A DNA stretch of 64,000 nucleotides from Rhodothermales bacterium (GTDB lineage: Bacteria; Bacteroidota; Rhodothermia; Rhodothermales; JANQRZ01). Each line of letters starts with the position of its first letter. Position 1 is the first letter of the stretch. The stretch spans positions 62,001 through 126,000 of the forward strand of contig JANQRZ010000017.1 of the NCBI GenBank assembly GCA_028284265.1, in the 5' to 3' direction. The notes beneath the pieces were generated by a model. It was not told the DNA's origin. It was given only the letters and a program-made list of their open reading frames with translations, and searched no databases. This document shows positions 35,226 through 43,560 of this stretch, piece after piece. The position numbers and the translations under genes are program-made.

Positions 35226-37171
35226 TCAGAGCAGGCTCGTCTGGCCGGGGTCTTTGGGGCGGAGCGCTTGTGCGCGGTTCGCGGGCGCGTCGAAGGCACC
35301 GGCGGCGCGGAGGGTGTCGGCGTCGAGCGTGGGGCCGTCGCAGAGTTTGGAGCAGCGTGGCCTGGGCGGGTTCCACCGCGACGAGGCGGGCGAGGACGTT
35401 GAGCAGCTCCGTCGTGTACTCGGGGAGCCAGCCCTCGGGCTGGATGGCGTTGAGTGCCGACGGCGGGCGGCGGTTGCCGATGAGTGGGCGCGAGCGGTCC
35501 CGGCGGCGGTAGCTGAACCATTGGGTGAGCACCTGCTTGTCGGACACCTCGTAGGCCCAGACCTCCGGCGGCACGTGCTCCACGTAGCCGGTGCCGACGT
35601 ACAGCCGCTGCTCGTCGCTGTTGTAGTGCAGTTCGTCGGCGTCGGTGGGGATACTGGCGCCGTCGGGAATCGTGGGGCGGGCTTCGGCGCGCGGCGGGCC
35701 GGGGGGACGACCGGCTGCGGCATCGGCGAAGCGCTCGCCGAAGGTGTGGAGCCAGACGACCTCGCGCCCGAGCGTGACAGCCTCAGCCCACAGATCGGCG
35801 TTGGCGGTGAGCGGGAGGCCGGGCTGCACGAGGTCGTCGGCGAAGCGTTCGACGTAGGCCGGGTGCGCGGCGACGGCGGCGAGGTAGGCCATCACGTCCT
35901 CCGCCGAGACCGGCTGCCCATAGGCAGAGGCGAGAGCGGCGAGGAGGTTCGGGTTGACGTTCGGGGCCGTCGCTCCGGCGTCCTGCCACAGCGGAAAGAC
36001 GCGCCCGCCCCGACCGTTGTAGTGGTGAGCATCAGGAATCAGCGCCGTGAACGAGAGGGCCGGTCCGCTGGTGGGCGACTTGTCCGTGGGTGCCGTGAGG
36101 TAGACCTGCCGGTCGGAGTGCGCCGCCCACAGCGCCGGGTTCGCCTGGTTGATGAGCCGCTTGTCGGGGATGAGGTACTGCCGGTCGAACGAGCGGAAGG
36201 CGTAGCGCATCGGCGGGACGGCCTCGCGGGTGTCTTCCGCCACGGGCATCGAGCGCGATGCGTGGCCCGGCAATCCGCCCGTGTTGTCTTCCTTGTTGAC
36301 GTGCTTGTCGCCGGGTTTGCCGCCGTGCATGTGCGCGTGGAAGAGCTTGGCTTTACTTCTTCGGATCGGGATCGGCGGTCAGCCGCTGCCAGCGTTGCCG
36401 CAGCGTCTCGGCGTCGGGGGCGATGGGCCACGTCCGGCCGGTCATAACCCCCGTGCCGTCGCTCTTGGGAATAAATAGGTCGAAGAGTTTAGGATAGCTC
36501 GCCCAGTCGCCGCTTGCAGCGGGAAGGAAGGAGGCGCGCCAGCTATCGGATGCATCGTCCCACGCTTCGCCGTCGAGGTGGAGCGCAGTGAGGGCGTCGA
36601 ACTTCGCCTCGCGGTGGCCTTCGGGGAGCGCCGTGTAGCGAACGCGGGCGGGGGCGGTCTCGTCAATGTCCGGTGCGCGTGCGGCGAGGACGATGCAGAC
36701 GGGCTGCGGTACCCCCTGAAAGATTCGCGTATTCGTGTCGGGGAATTGGCCTTCGGGTGAGCAGTCGATCACCCATACGTCGGAGCAGTCGCGGCGGAGG
36801 TCGGCGCGTATCTTCTGGAAACCATCGCCTGCGAGGAAGCCCGCGGCGGTGATGTAGCAGATCACGCCCTCGCGCCGTGTCCCGGCCTCGGCCTCGCCCT
36901 GCGTCACCACGCGGTCCGCGCCCTTCCCCGGCGCCTTCACCTCGATGTGCCCGACCAGCGCGCCGTCCACCGTCACCGCATAGTCGGGCCGCGTCTTGAG
37001 GTCCGACAGCGAGTGCTCGCCGATGGCGGTGACGGCTCCCTCCGAAAAACCGGCGAGCGCGGCGAGGTCCGCGAGCAGCCCTTCGAGCGGGGCGCGAAGC
37101 TGGTCCTCCGGCTCGCCCGAGACGAGCGGGTTCGAGAGCTTCGCCTCGGCGGCTACGCCGAACCGGGACAC
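35226..37171 (-). pseudogene. Decayed type ISP restriction-modification gene (internal deletion plus two frameshifts)
   Basis: The pieces align in order to the roughly 1000-residue type ISP family (methylase with C-terminal specificity domain). Piece 1 (GTG 37171 to 36353) begins with the N-terminal nuclease-like part (PEDQLRAPLEGLLADL, GHIEVKAPGKGAD) and at about residue 86-98 jumps straight to the post-methylase part (REGVICYITAAGFL...WVIDCSPEGQ...RTWPIAPDAETLRQRW). Thus the whole SAM-binding/NPPY methylase core, several hundred residues, is missing. Piece 2 continues in another frame after a one-base shift near 36355 (KLFHAHM...RYAFRSFDRQYLIPD), covering the specificity domain. A second shift near 35340 restores LCDGPTLDADTL to the true end QTSLL at 35226. 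It cannot make a functional enzyme. Confidence 0.88.
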
Positions 37172-37530
37172 GGCAGCGGTAAGTCACGGGCAGGCATAGA
37201 GTTGCGGAGCTAACGCGGCGAAGGCGGAGCGCGCAAAATACTGGTGCTGCGACAAGTTCATGCGGACCGATCTGTCATCCTGAACTTGGTTCAGGATCTC
37301 AGGGGGATGGCTCTGTATCCACGGGATGGGCTGCGCCGCTGCTGCGCGGTCCGGATCGGGGTCCGGGATGACAGCCTTTCTTGAGTTTCTGAGCACAACT
37401 AGCCCTGATGGCAAAACGGAGCACGCAACCTTCAGCGAGGAGCTATTCGGGTAGGCTGTGTTAACTAAAGATTGTGGGTTTATCTTTTAACAGAGTCTGA
37501 TCCGCGTTGAATGTTTGCCCCGGAACCTTT
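37172..37530. other. 359-bp gene-free gap upstream of the Fic gene
   Basis: Contains the repeat at 37277-37374. A TATCTTT box (37481-37487) about 44 bp before the Fic start may be part of a promoter, though no TTG is properly spaced. No credible coding frame. Confidence 0.6.
37277..37374. repeat. GTCATCC-family repeat with a small inner palindrome
   Basis: ATCCTGAAC (37277-37285) and GTTCAGGAT (37289-37297) form a tight palindrome; the outer words CTGTCATCC (37272-37280) and GGATGACAG (37367-37375) close a larger unit. It is a second flanking repeat on the other side of the type ISP remnant. Confidence 0.65.
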
Positions 37531-38700
37531 ATGAGTGACACGACCACCGCAAGCGGTCGCTACGTCGAGGATTCGTCCTCCGGCGAGACGGTGCGCGCCT
37601 TCGTCCCGGCCCCGCTACCGCCCGAATTAAACCTCACGCTCAATGACTACAACTTGATCGAGGAGGCGAACCGCGCGCTCGGGCGGCTCGATGCGTTCTA
37701 TTCCGTCGCCGCGCTGCCCGAGGGGTTCTCGGACCTATTTACCTACCACTCGATCCGAAAGGAAGCCGTCCTCTCGTCGCAGATCGAGGGCACCCAATCG
37801 TCGTTCACGGATCTCCTGCTACACGAGGATGAGCGTGTCCCCGGCGTTCCGCTGGACGATGTGCAGGAGGTGTCGAGCTATGTCTCAGCGCTGAACCATG
37901 GGCTAGAGCGGCTGGCCGGTGGCTTTCCGCTCTCGCTCCGGCTGATCCGCGAGGTCCACGCGAAGCTCTTGGCGCACGGGCGCGGAGCCGACAAGTCGCC
38001 CGGCGAGTTCCGTCGCTCACAGGTGTGGCTGGGCGGACGCCGCCCGAGCCAAGCGACGTTCGTGCCACCTCCGCCCGGTGAGGTCATGGGATGCCTCGAC
38101 CCATTCGAGCACTTCATCCACGATCCCACTTATCCCGTACTGCTGAAAGCGGGCCTCGCGCACGTTCAATTCGAGACGATCCACCCGTTCCTCGACGGCA
38201 ATGGACGTGTTGGTCGCCTCCTGATCACGCTGCTGCTATGCGAGCAAGACGTGCTGAAGGAGTCGGTTCTCTACCTCAGCCTGTACTTCAAAATGAACCG
38301 GCAGGCGTATTACGATCACCTCCAGCGAGTCCGAACCGAGGGCGACTGGGAAGGGTGGCTTCGGTACTTCCTCAAAGGCGTTCGGGACACCGCACGGGAA
38401 GCCCTCGGGACAGCGCAGGAGGCGCTTGCACTTTTCGAGGCAGACCGCGATAAGATCGGTGGTCTTGGGCGCGGGGCGGCGTCAGCACAGGCCGTCTTCG
38501 CGATGCTTCAGCGACATCCCCTCACGACGATTCCCGCTGCGACCGAGCGGCTCGATTTGAGCTACCCGACGGTGCGGGATGCTCTCGGTCGTCTCGAAGA
38601 GATCGGGATCGTGCAGGAGGTGACGGGCGAAGAGCGGGGCCGACTCTACGTGTACGATCACTACCTGCGCCTCCTCAACAAAGACACCGAGCCGCTCTAG
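37531..38700 (+). CDS. Fic family AMP-transferase-like protein with built-in inhibitory motif
   Basis: 389 residues from ATG 37531. Seen: the inhibitory helix motif SSQIEG (residues 82-87, fits (S/T)xxxE(G/N)), placing it in class II Fic proteins that block their own ATP site; the catalytic loop [12 protein letters not shown] (His218 onward); and a C-terminal winged helix (about 305-380, [25 protein letters not shown]). Fic enzymes transfer AMP or another nucleotide part to protein hydroxyls. This N-Fic-wHTH layout is common in bacterial accessory regions, target unknown. No separate antitoxin gene is adjacent. Its TAG overlaps the recG stop in a shared CTAG. Confidence 0.94.
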   Translation: MSDTTTASGRYVEDSSSGETVRAFVPAPLPPELNLTLNDYNLIEEANRALGRLDAFYSVAALPEGFSDLFTYHSIRKEAVLSSQIEGTQSSFTDLLLHEDERVPGVPLDDVQEVSSYVSALNHGLERLAGGFPLSLRLIREVHAKLLAHGRGADKSPGEFRRSQVWLGGRRPSQATFVPPPPGEVMGCLDPFEHFIHDPTYPVLLKAGLAHVQFETIHPFLDGNGRVGRLLITLLLCEQDVLKESVLYLSLYFKMNRQAYYDHLQRVRTEGDWEGWLRYFLKGVRDTAREALGTAQEALALFEADRDKIGGLGRGAASAQAVFAMLQRHPLTTIPAATERLDLSYPTVRDALGRLEEIGIVQEVTGEERGRLYVYDHYLRLLNKDTEPL

Positions 38701-40787
38701 CCCACGCGGGCGAAGCCGAGGCTTTTGGGGGCAGTGCGGGCGAAGTGGCGGCGCGTGTCGGTGTGCTCGGCCTGCCGGAGGTCGGGGTCGCGCTCAGCGA
38801 GAGCGAAGGCGGCTTCGCGGGCGAGGCTGAGTAACTCGGCGTCGCGGACCACGTCGGCGAGTTTGAAGGCGGGGAGGCCGGACTGCCGTGTGCCGAAGAA
38901 GTCGCCCGCACCGCGCAGCCGGAGGTCAGTCTCGGAGATCACGAACCCGTCGTCGGTGGCGAGCATGGCTTCGAGGCGCTCCTCGGCCTCGGCGGAGCGC
39001 TTGTAGTCGGCCATCAGCAGGCAGTAGCTCTGGTCGGCTCCGCGCCCAACGCGGCCCCGAAGCTGGTGCAGTTGCGACAGCCCGAAGCGCTCGGCGTGCT
39101 CGATCACCATCACCGTCGCGTTCGACACATCGACCCCGACCTCAATGACGGTCGTGGCAACCAAGATGTCCGTCTCACCCGCCTTGAAGCGGTCCATCGC
39201 CTCCTCTTTTTCATAGGCGAACATCCGCCCGTGGACGAGGTCCACGCGGTACGGTCGGAACCGCTCTTGCAGATTCTCAAACCCAGTTTCGGCGTCTTTC
39301 AAGTCGAGCTTCTCCGACTCCTCGACGAGCGGGTAGACGACGTAGGCTTGCCGCCCTTCGCGGAGTTGGTCCTTGATAAAGGCATAGGCCTCCTCGCGGC
39401 GCTTCTCGGTGTAGAGCTTCGTCTGGATCGGCTTGCGTCCGGCGGGGCGCTCGTCGATCACCGTCACGTCGAGGTCGCCGTAGACGGTCATGGCAAGCGA
39501 GCGGGGGATGGGCGTCGCGGTCATGAGGAGCATGTGCGGGCGCTGGCCTTTGCGGAACATCCGCGCCCGCTGCATCACCCCAAAGCGGTGCTGCTCGTCG
39601 ATCACCGCGAGGCCCAGGTTCTGAAACTCGACGGTGTCCTCAATCAGCGCGTGGGTGCCGACCGCGACAGCGGCGCGCCCCTCTTTCAGGTCGTCGAGGA
39701 TTTCCTCCCGCAATGCCTTCCGCTGCCCGCCAATCAGGAGCCGAACCTCGATGCCGAGCGGTTCGAGGTAGGCCTTGAGGTTGGCGTAGTGCTGTTCGGT
39801 GAGGATTTCAGTTGGGGCCATGAACGCGCTCTGAAAGCCCGAGTCGAGCGCCTGCATCATGGCTGCCACTGCCACAACCGTCTTGCCGCTCCCTACATCG
39901 CCTTGGACGAGGCGGTTCATCTGCCGACCGCTCATCGTGTCGGCGGCGATGTCCTCGACGGCCCGCTGCTGCGCGCCCGTCAGCGTGAACGGCAGCACTT
40001 CGTTGACGAACTGCCGAGCATAGTCGCCGGGTGGCCCGAAGTCGGGACCGGCGACGTCGGCGCGGCGCTCGCGCGTGAGGGCGAGTAGGAGCTGGAGGAA
40101 AAACAACTCCTCAAACTTGAGCCGCCGCATCGCCCGGCCCAACTCGCCCCGGTCTTTGGGAAAATGGATCGCCCGGAGCGCGACATTTCCGGGGATGAGA
40201 TCGTATTCATCTCGGACCCACTCGGGCAGCACCTCGGGGATTGCGAGGCCGTGTTCCTTGATGAGATCATAGATCAACCGCCGAAAGGTCCGGCTGTTAA
40301 GGTTGACCTTGTCGAGTGCTGCGCCGCCCGGATAGAGCGGGATGATCCGCCCGGTGTCGAGCGCCGCGCCCTCTTCGTCGAGCCGGTCGAAGTCGGGGTG
40401 GGCGAGGGAGAATGTGCGGCCATACTGCTCGGGCTTGCCGTGGAAGGCGAAGCGCCCGCCGGTGTCGAAGAGCCGCTGGAGGTAGGTGGCCCCGCGAAAC
40501 CAGACGCACTTCAGGGTGCCGCCGGACTCATCCTGCACGCGGAGTTCGAGCCGCCGCTTGCCGCCGCGCCCCGGCACCATGCCCTTCGCCTTCACCCAGC
40601 CGACGACGGTGACAGCCTCGCCCGCTGTGAGTTGCCGGATCGGGGTGACGGTAGAGCGGTCGAGGTAGCGGCGCGGGTAGTAGCGGAGGAGGTCACGGAA
40701 GATCTTGACGCCCGCCTTGCGCAGTGGCTCCGCCCGCCGCTTGCCGACGCCCTTCAGTTCTTCGATGTCGGTGTCGAGGACGCTCAC
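38697..40787 (-). CDS. recG: ATP-dependent DNA helicase RecG
   Basis: 696 residues, normal length. N-terminal wedge/OB domain (about 60-160, [17 protein letters not shown]), Walker [13 protein letters not shown] (about 297), DEQH box [10 protein letters not shown] (about 396), and the helicase C-terminal motif [16 protein letters not shown] followed by the TRG region ([20 protein letters not shown]). It remodels stalled forks and processes recombination intermediates. Convergent with the Fic gene; the two stop codons interlock. Confidence 0.98.
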   Translation of the reverse strand: MSVLDTDIEELKGVGKRRAEPLRKAGVKIFRDLLRYYPRRYLDRSTVTPIRQLTAGEAVTVVGWVKAKGMVPGRGGKRRLELRVQDESGGTLKCVWFRGATYLQRLFDTGGRFAFHGKPEQYGRTFSLAHPDFDRLDEEGAALDTGRIIPLYPGGAALDKVNLNSRTFRRLIYDLIKEHGLAIPEVLPEWVRDEYDLIPGNVALRAIHFPKDRGELGRAMRRLKFEELFFLQLLLALTRERRADVAGPDFGPPGDYARQFVNEVLPFTLTGAQQRAVEDIAADTMSGRQMNRLVQGDVGSGKTVVAVAAMMQALDSGFQSAFMAPTEILTEQHYANLKAYLEPLGIEVRLLIGGQRKALREEILDDLKEGRAAVAVGTHALIEDTVEFQNLGLAVIDEQHRFGVMQRARMFRKGQRPHMLLMTATPIPRSLAMTVYGDLDVTVIDERPAGRKPIQTKLYTEKRREEAYAFIKDQLREGRQAYVVYPLVEESEKLDLKDAETGFENLQERFRPYRVDLVHGRMFAYEKEEAMDRFKAGETDILVATTVIEVGVDVSNATVMVIEHAERFGLSQLHQLRGRVGRGADQSYCLLMADYKRSAEAEERLEAMLATDDGFVISETDLRLRGAGDFFGTRQSGLPAFKLADVVRDAELLSLAREAAFALAERDPDLRQAEHTDTRRHFARTAPKSLGFARVG

Positions 40788-40807
40788 GCGAGAGGGGAGG
40801 AAAGGAA

Positions 40808-40843
40808 AGTCCGGCGGCAGAATCTATTGTCTGCCACCGGACT
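40808..40843 (-). terminator. Intrinsic terminator of the NTF2-like gene
   Basis: 14-bp stem (40808-40821 with 40830-40843), with one pair that is a G-U wobble in the minus-strand RNA, followed on the minus strand by TTTCCTTTCC. It sits between the NTF2-like stop and the recG start. Confidence 0.8.
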
Positions 40844-40877
40844 ATGGTACGCCTCGTGCGTGTTTGCCTTCAAGCCA

Positions 40878-41252
40878 TCAGGCGTCCGGCGCCGGGGTGG
40901 GATAGTAGAACCGGGCGTCAACGATCTTGCCGTCTTTCCACACATAGCGCTCTACCTCCTCCAGCTTGATCCGGTTGCCGTCGGCGAACGTCGCGTCGAG
41001 CCACGACTCGATCATCGAGACGCCCTGCTCTTCATTGGCGGTGATGGCGAGGACGCCGCCGCCGTGCATCTCACGGATGGAGCCGCCGAACTCCTCCATA
41101 CGACCGATCTGGGTGTCGCGGCCTTGAGCCGTTTCGCCCGTGGCCTCGGTGATCGTCACGTTGTCCGCGTAGTAGGTGTTGACCGCTTCTTTCCACTGGC
41201 CGGTACCGGCCAGTTGGGCGAGGTCTTGGGTCATCTCGAGAATGGAAGCCAT
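40878..41252 (-). CDS. NTF2-like/SnoaL-like family protein (124 aa)
   Basis: Cytosolic, no signal peptide. The helix-strand pattern and the segments WKEAVNTYYADNVTITEATGE, GRDTQIGRMEEFGG and ERYVWKDGKIVDARFYY fit the cone-shaped NTF2/SnoaL fold found in small isomerases and ligand-binding proteins. No catalytic pair can be assigned confidently. A single-gene unit with its own terminator, divergent from the PilB-like ATPase gene. Confidence 0.85.
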   Translation of the reverse strand: MASILEMTQDLAQLAGTGQWKEAVNTYYADNVTITEATGETAQGRDTQIGRMEEFGGSIREMHGGGVLAITANEEQGVSMIESWLDATFADGNRIKLEEVERYVWKDGKIVDARFYYPTPAPDA

Positions 41253-41448
41253 GAGTCTGGGGATGGGTTAGATGCAGGGACGGAATAGACCGGTTGGGAG
41301 CAGGAGGGTCAACGCCAAGAAACGCAGGGGCGCTGACAGCATTGTGGCGCAGCGAGAAGGGCGCAGGAGCGATTTAATTCGCTCCCGACGCTAGCCGAGA
41401 CTGGATCGAAGCCCTCCCGTTCCAAATCTCCACTCTATAAGGTCCCCA

Positions 41449-43497
41449 ATGAAGAACGAGCCTGCCCAGGACGACCGCATCCCGATTGAGCCGGACAGCA
41501 ATGGCTCGGCCACACCCGAAGCACAGGATGTGGCTGAGAGCTTCAGCGCATCAGAGAGCCTTCCCGATGCTATCGGGGACCAGCTGGAGGTCGTGCCTTC
41601 CGACAGCGAGTTGGCAGAAGAGGCGTTCTCCCCGCTCAACGTGGAAGACCGGGTCGTGATCTCGCTGCTGTTCAACGAGGTCATCCGCGTCGAGCACGTC
41701 GAGCAGGCATGGCGACGGAGGCAGGAGATGACCCGCGAGGGGACGCCGATCAAGCTGTGGCGCGCGCTCGCGCTCGACCCGAACTTGGATTCTGCCGCGA
41801 TCTATGCGGAGGCGGCGAACGTCTTCGCATTCAAGACGACCAAGCATACCAAGCACAGCATTCTCGACTGCCTCCGCAAAGTGCAGAAGATGTTTTCGCT
41901 GGAGCAGTGGAGCCGGATGCGCGAACTGAAGGTTTTTCCGGCAGCGGTTCAGGAAGACCAGGCCCCGCAGCGCCGCAAGTCCGATGGCCGAGGCACGGGC
42001 AAAGGGAAAGGCGAGGAAGAGGCCCGGGCCGTCGGGCGCTGGGTATTCATCACGCACGACCCGACAAACCCGGCGATCCACCACTTTCTCAACAAGTTTA
42101 ACCTGTCATCTTATGACCTCCAGTACGCCCCGGAAAACCTGCTCGCCGAACTAGCCGAGGAGATCAGAGAAAGCGATCTCCCGCGCAATGAGTTCTTCGA
42201 GCGCCTCCAAGAAAACACGGACTATGCCTTCGACTTCGGGCTGGAGACGGACACTACGCCGCTCGTTGAAGATGAGGAACTCGAAGCCGAGATCAACCGG
42301 AGCGCGCTCATCAACCTGTTTGAAGCCGCCCTGTTCGAGGGCGTGCGACGGGGCGCGTCAGACATCCACATCTGCCCCAACGAGCAAGGGCGCGTCAGCA
42401 TCAACTTTCGGATCGACGGCGACCTCGCGCAATGGTACATCGAGGAGAAAGCGCCGCCCGAGGCGTTCCTTGCGGTCGCTAAGGATCGGAGCCGGAACGT
42501 GGACCGTTTCGAGCGCGAGAAGGGCCAAGACGGGTTCATCCAGCGCACCGTCGATGGCACGCTGATCCGCTACCGTGTCTCGGTACTCCCCATTGCCCAC
42601 TCCGATCAGGAAACGCGCCACGAGAGCATCGTCATCCGAATCCTCGATGACAGCAAGGTGGTCGACAACCTTGACAAGCTCGGGTTGGGCGAGCGAGGGC
42701 TCGCCCTCTTCAAGGAGGCCATCCGGCAGCCGCACGGCATGGTGATCCTGACGGGTCCTACCGGTTCGGGGAAGTCCACCACCCTCTACGCTGCGCTCCA
42801 CGAAGTCCGCTCGCCCAAGCGCAACGTGCTCACCGTTGAGGACCCGGTGGAGTACGTGCTCCCCGGCATTCGGCAGATCAAGGTCAGCCATAAGCTGTCG
42901 GTCAAGGAAGCTCTCCGCTTCATCCTCCGCCACGACCCCGATGTGGTGATGGTCGGCGAGATGCGCGATCAGGACACCGCCGAGCTTGGGATCAAGCTTG
43001 CCAACACGGGCCACCTCACCTTCTCGACGCTCCACACCAACGACGCCCCGAGCGCCGTCAGCCGCCTCTACAAGATGGGCGTTGAGCCGTTCCTGATCGC
43101 TCACTCGGTCACGCTCGTCGTGGCGCAGCGACTCCTTCGCGTGCTCTGCCCGGCTTGCAAACGGCCCGACGATGAACCCGACCTAGAGACGCTCAAGCGA
43201 ATCGGCTTCGAGCCAGAGGAGGGCATGACCTTCTTCCAAGCTGCCATTGACCCGAGTTGCAAGAACTGCAATGGCAACGGTTATCGGGGCCGCCGCGCTA
43301 TCGCCGAGGTGATGCCGATGAACAAAGACATCCGCGAGCGTATCATCCAGGCCGAAGGCAATCTCGATGAAGACGCCCTCCGCGACACGGCGGTTGCCGA
43401 TGGCATGACGACGCTCAAAGACGCTGCATGGGCGATTGTCAGCGAGGGCGGGACCAGTATCGAAGAGATGGTCCGCGTCGTCGGCGTATTGCACTGA
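41449..43497 (+). CDS. Solitary GspE/PilB-family secretion ATPase
   Basis: 682 residues. The first 270 are acidic and only loosely similar to GspE N-terminal domains. The C-terminal ATPase is typical: Walker A GPTGSGKSTTL (about 436), Asp box, Walker B VVMVGEMRD, His box GHLTFSTLHTND, and a zinc site from CPAC (about 565) and CKNC (about 603). These hexameric ATPases power assembly of type IV pili or type II secretion pseudopili. No pilC, pilin or secretin gene is next to it, so it serves machinery encoded elsewhere. The gene ends in a very strong hairpin. Confidence 0.94.
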   Translation: MKNEPAQDDRIPIEPDSNGSATPEAQDVAESFSASESLPDAIGDQLEVVPSDSELAEEAFSPLNVEDRVVISLLFNEVIRVEHVEQAWRRRQEMTREGTPIKLWRALALDPNLDSAAIYAEAANVFAFKTTKHTKHSILDCLRKVQKMFSLEQWSRMRELKVFPAAVQEDQAPQRRKSDGRGTGKGKGEEEARAVGRWVFITHDPTNPAIHHFLNKFNLSSYDLQYAPENLLAELAEEIRESDLPRNEFFERLQENTDYAFDFGLETDTTPLVEDEELEAEINRSALINLFEAALFEGVRRGASDIHICPNEQGRVSINFRIDGDLAQWYIEEKAPPEAFLAVAKDRSRNVDRFEREKGQDGFIQRTVDGTLIRYRVSVLPIAHSDQETRHESIVIRILDDSKVVDNLDKLGLGERGLALFKEAIRQPHGMVILTGPTGSGKSTTLYAALHEVRSPKRNVLTVEDPVEYVLPGIRQIKVSHKLSVKEALRFILRHDPDVVMVGEMRDQDTAELGIKLANTGHLTFSTLHTNDAPSAVSRLYKMGVEPFLIAHSVTLVVAQRLLRVLCPACKRPDDEPDLETLKRIGFEPEEGMTFFQAAIDPSCKNCNGNGYRGRRAIAEVMPMNKDIRERIIQAEGNLDEDALRDTAVADGMTTLKDAAWAIVSEGGTSIEEMVRVVGVLH

Positions 43498-43508
43498 GTG
43501 GATGAGTC

Positions 43509-43560
43509 AAAGGAAGGAAGCCCGCAGCCATCTCTTTGTGGCTGCGGGCTTCCTTCCTTT
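43509..43560. terminator. Bidirectional terminator, perfect 22-bp stem
   Basis: Positions 43509-43530 pair exactly with 43539-43560 around an 8-nt loop TCTCTTTG. The arm ends are AAAGG and CCTTT, giving a short U tract in both directions. The stop codon of the convergent permease gene begins within the last two bases of the stem. Confidence 0.92.

Noticed and set aside
35095-36330. Apparent intact 411-aa gene
   Set aside because: Its start lies inside the type ISP specificity region, its last about 90 residues are frameshifted Arg/Pro-rich sequence followed by repeat DNA, and the family sequence continues upstream in another frame. It is part of the pseudogene.
34775-38700. GIY-YIG, ISP and Fic genes as a new multi-gene defence system
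   Set aside because: The R-M gene is dead, the three genes are not in an operon and face different directions, and each is common as a stand-alone gene.
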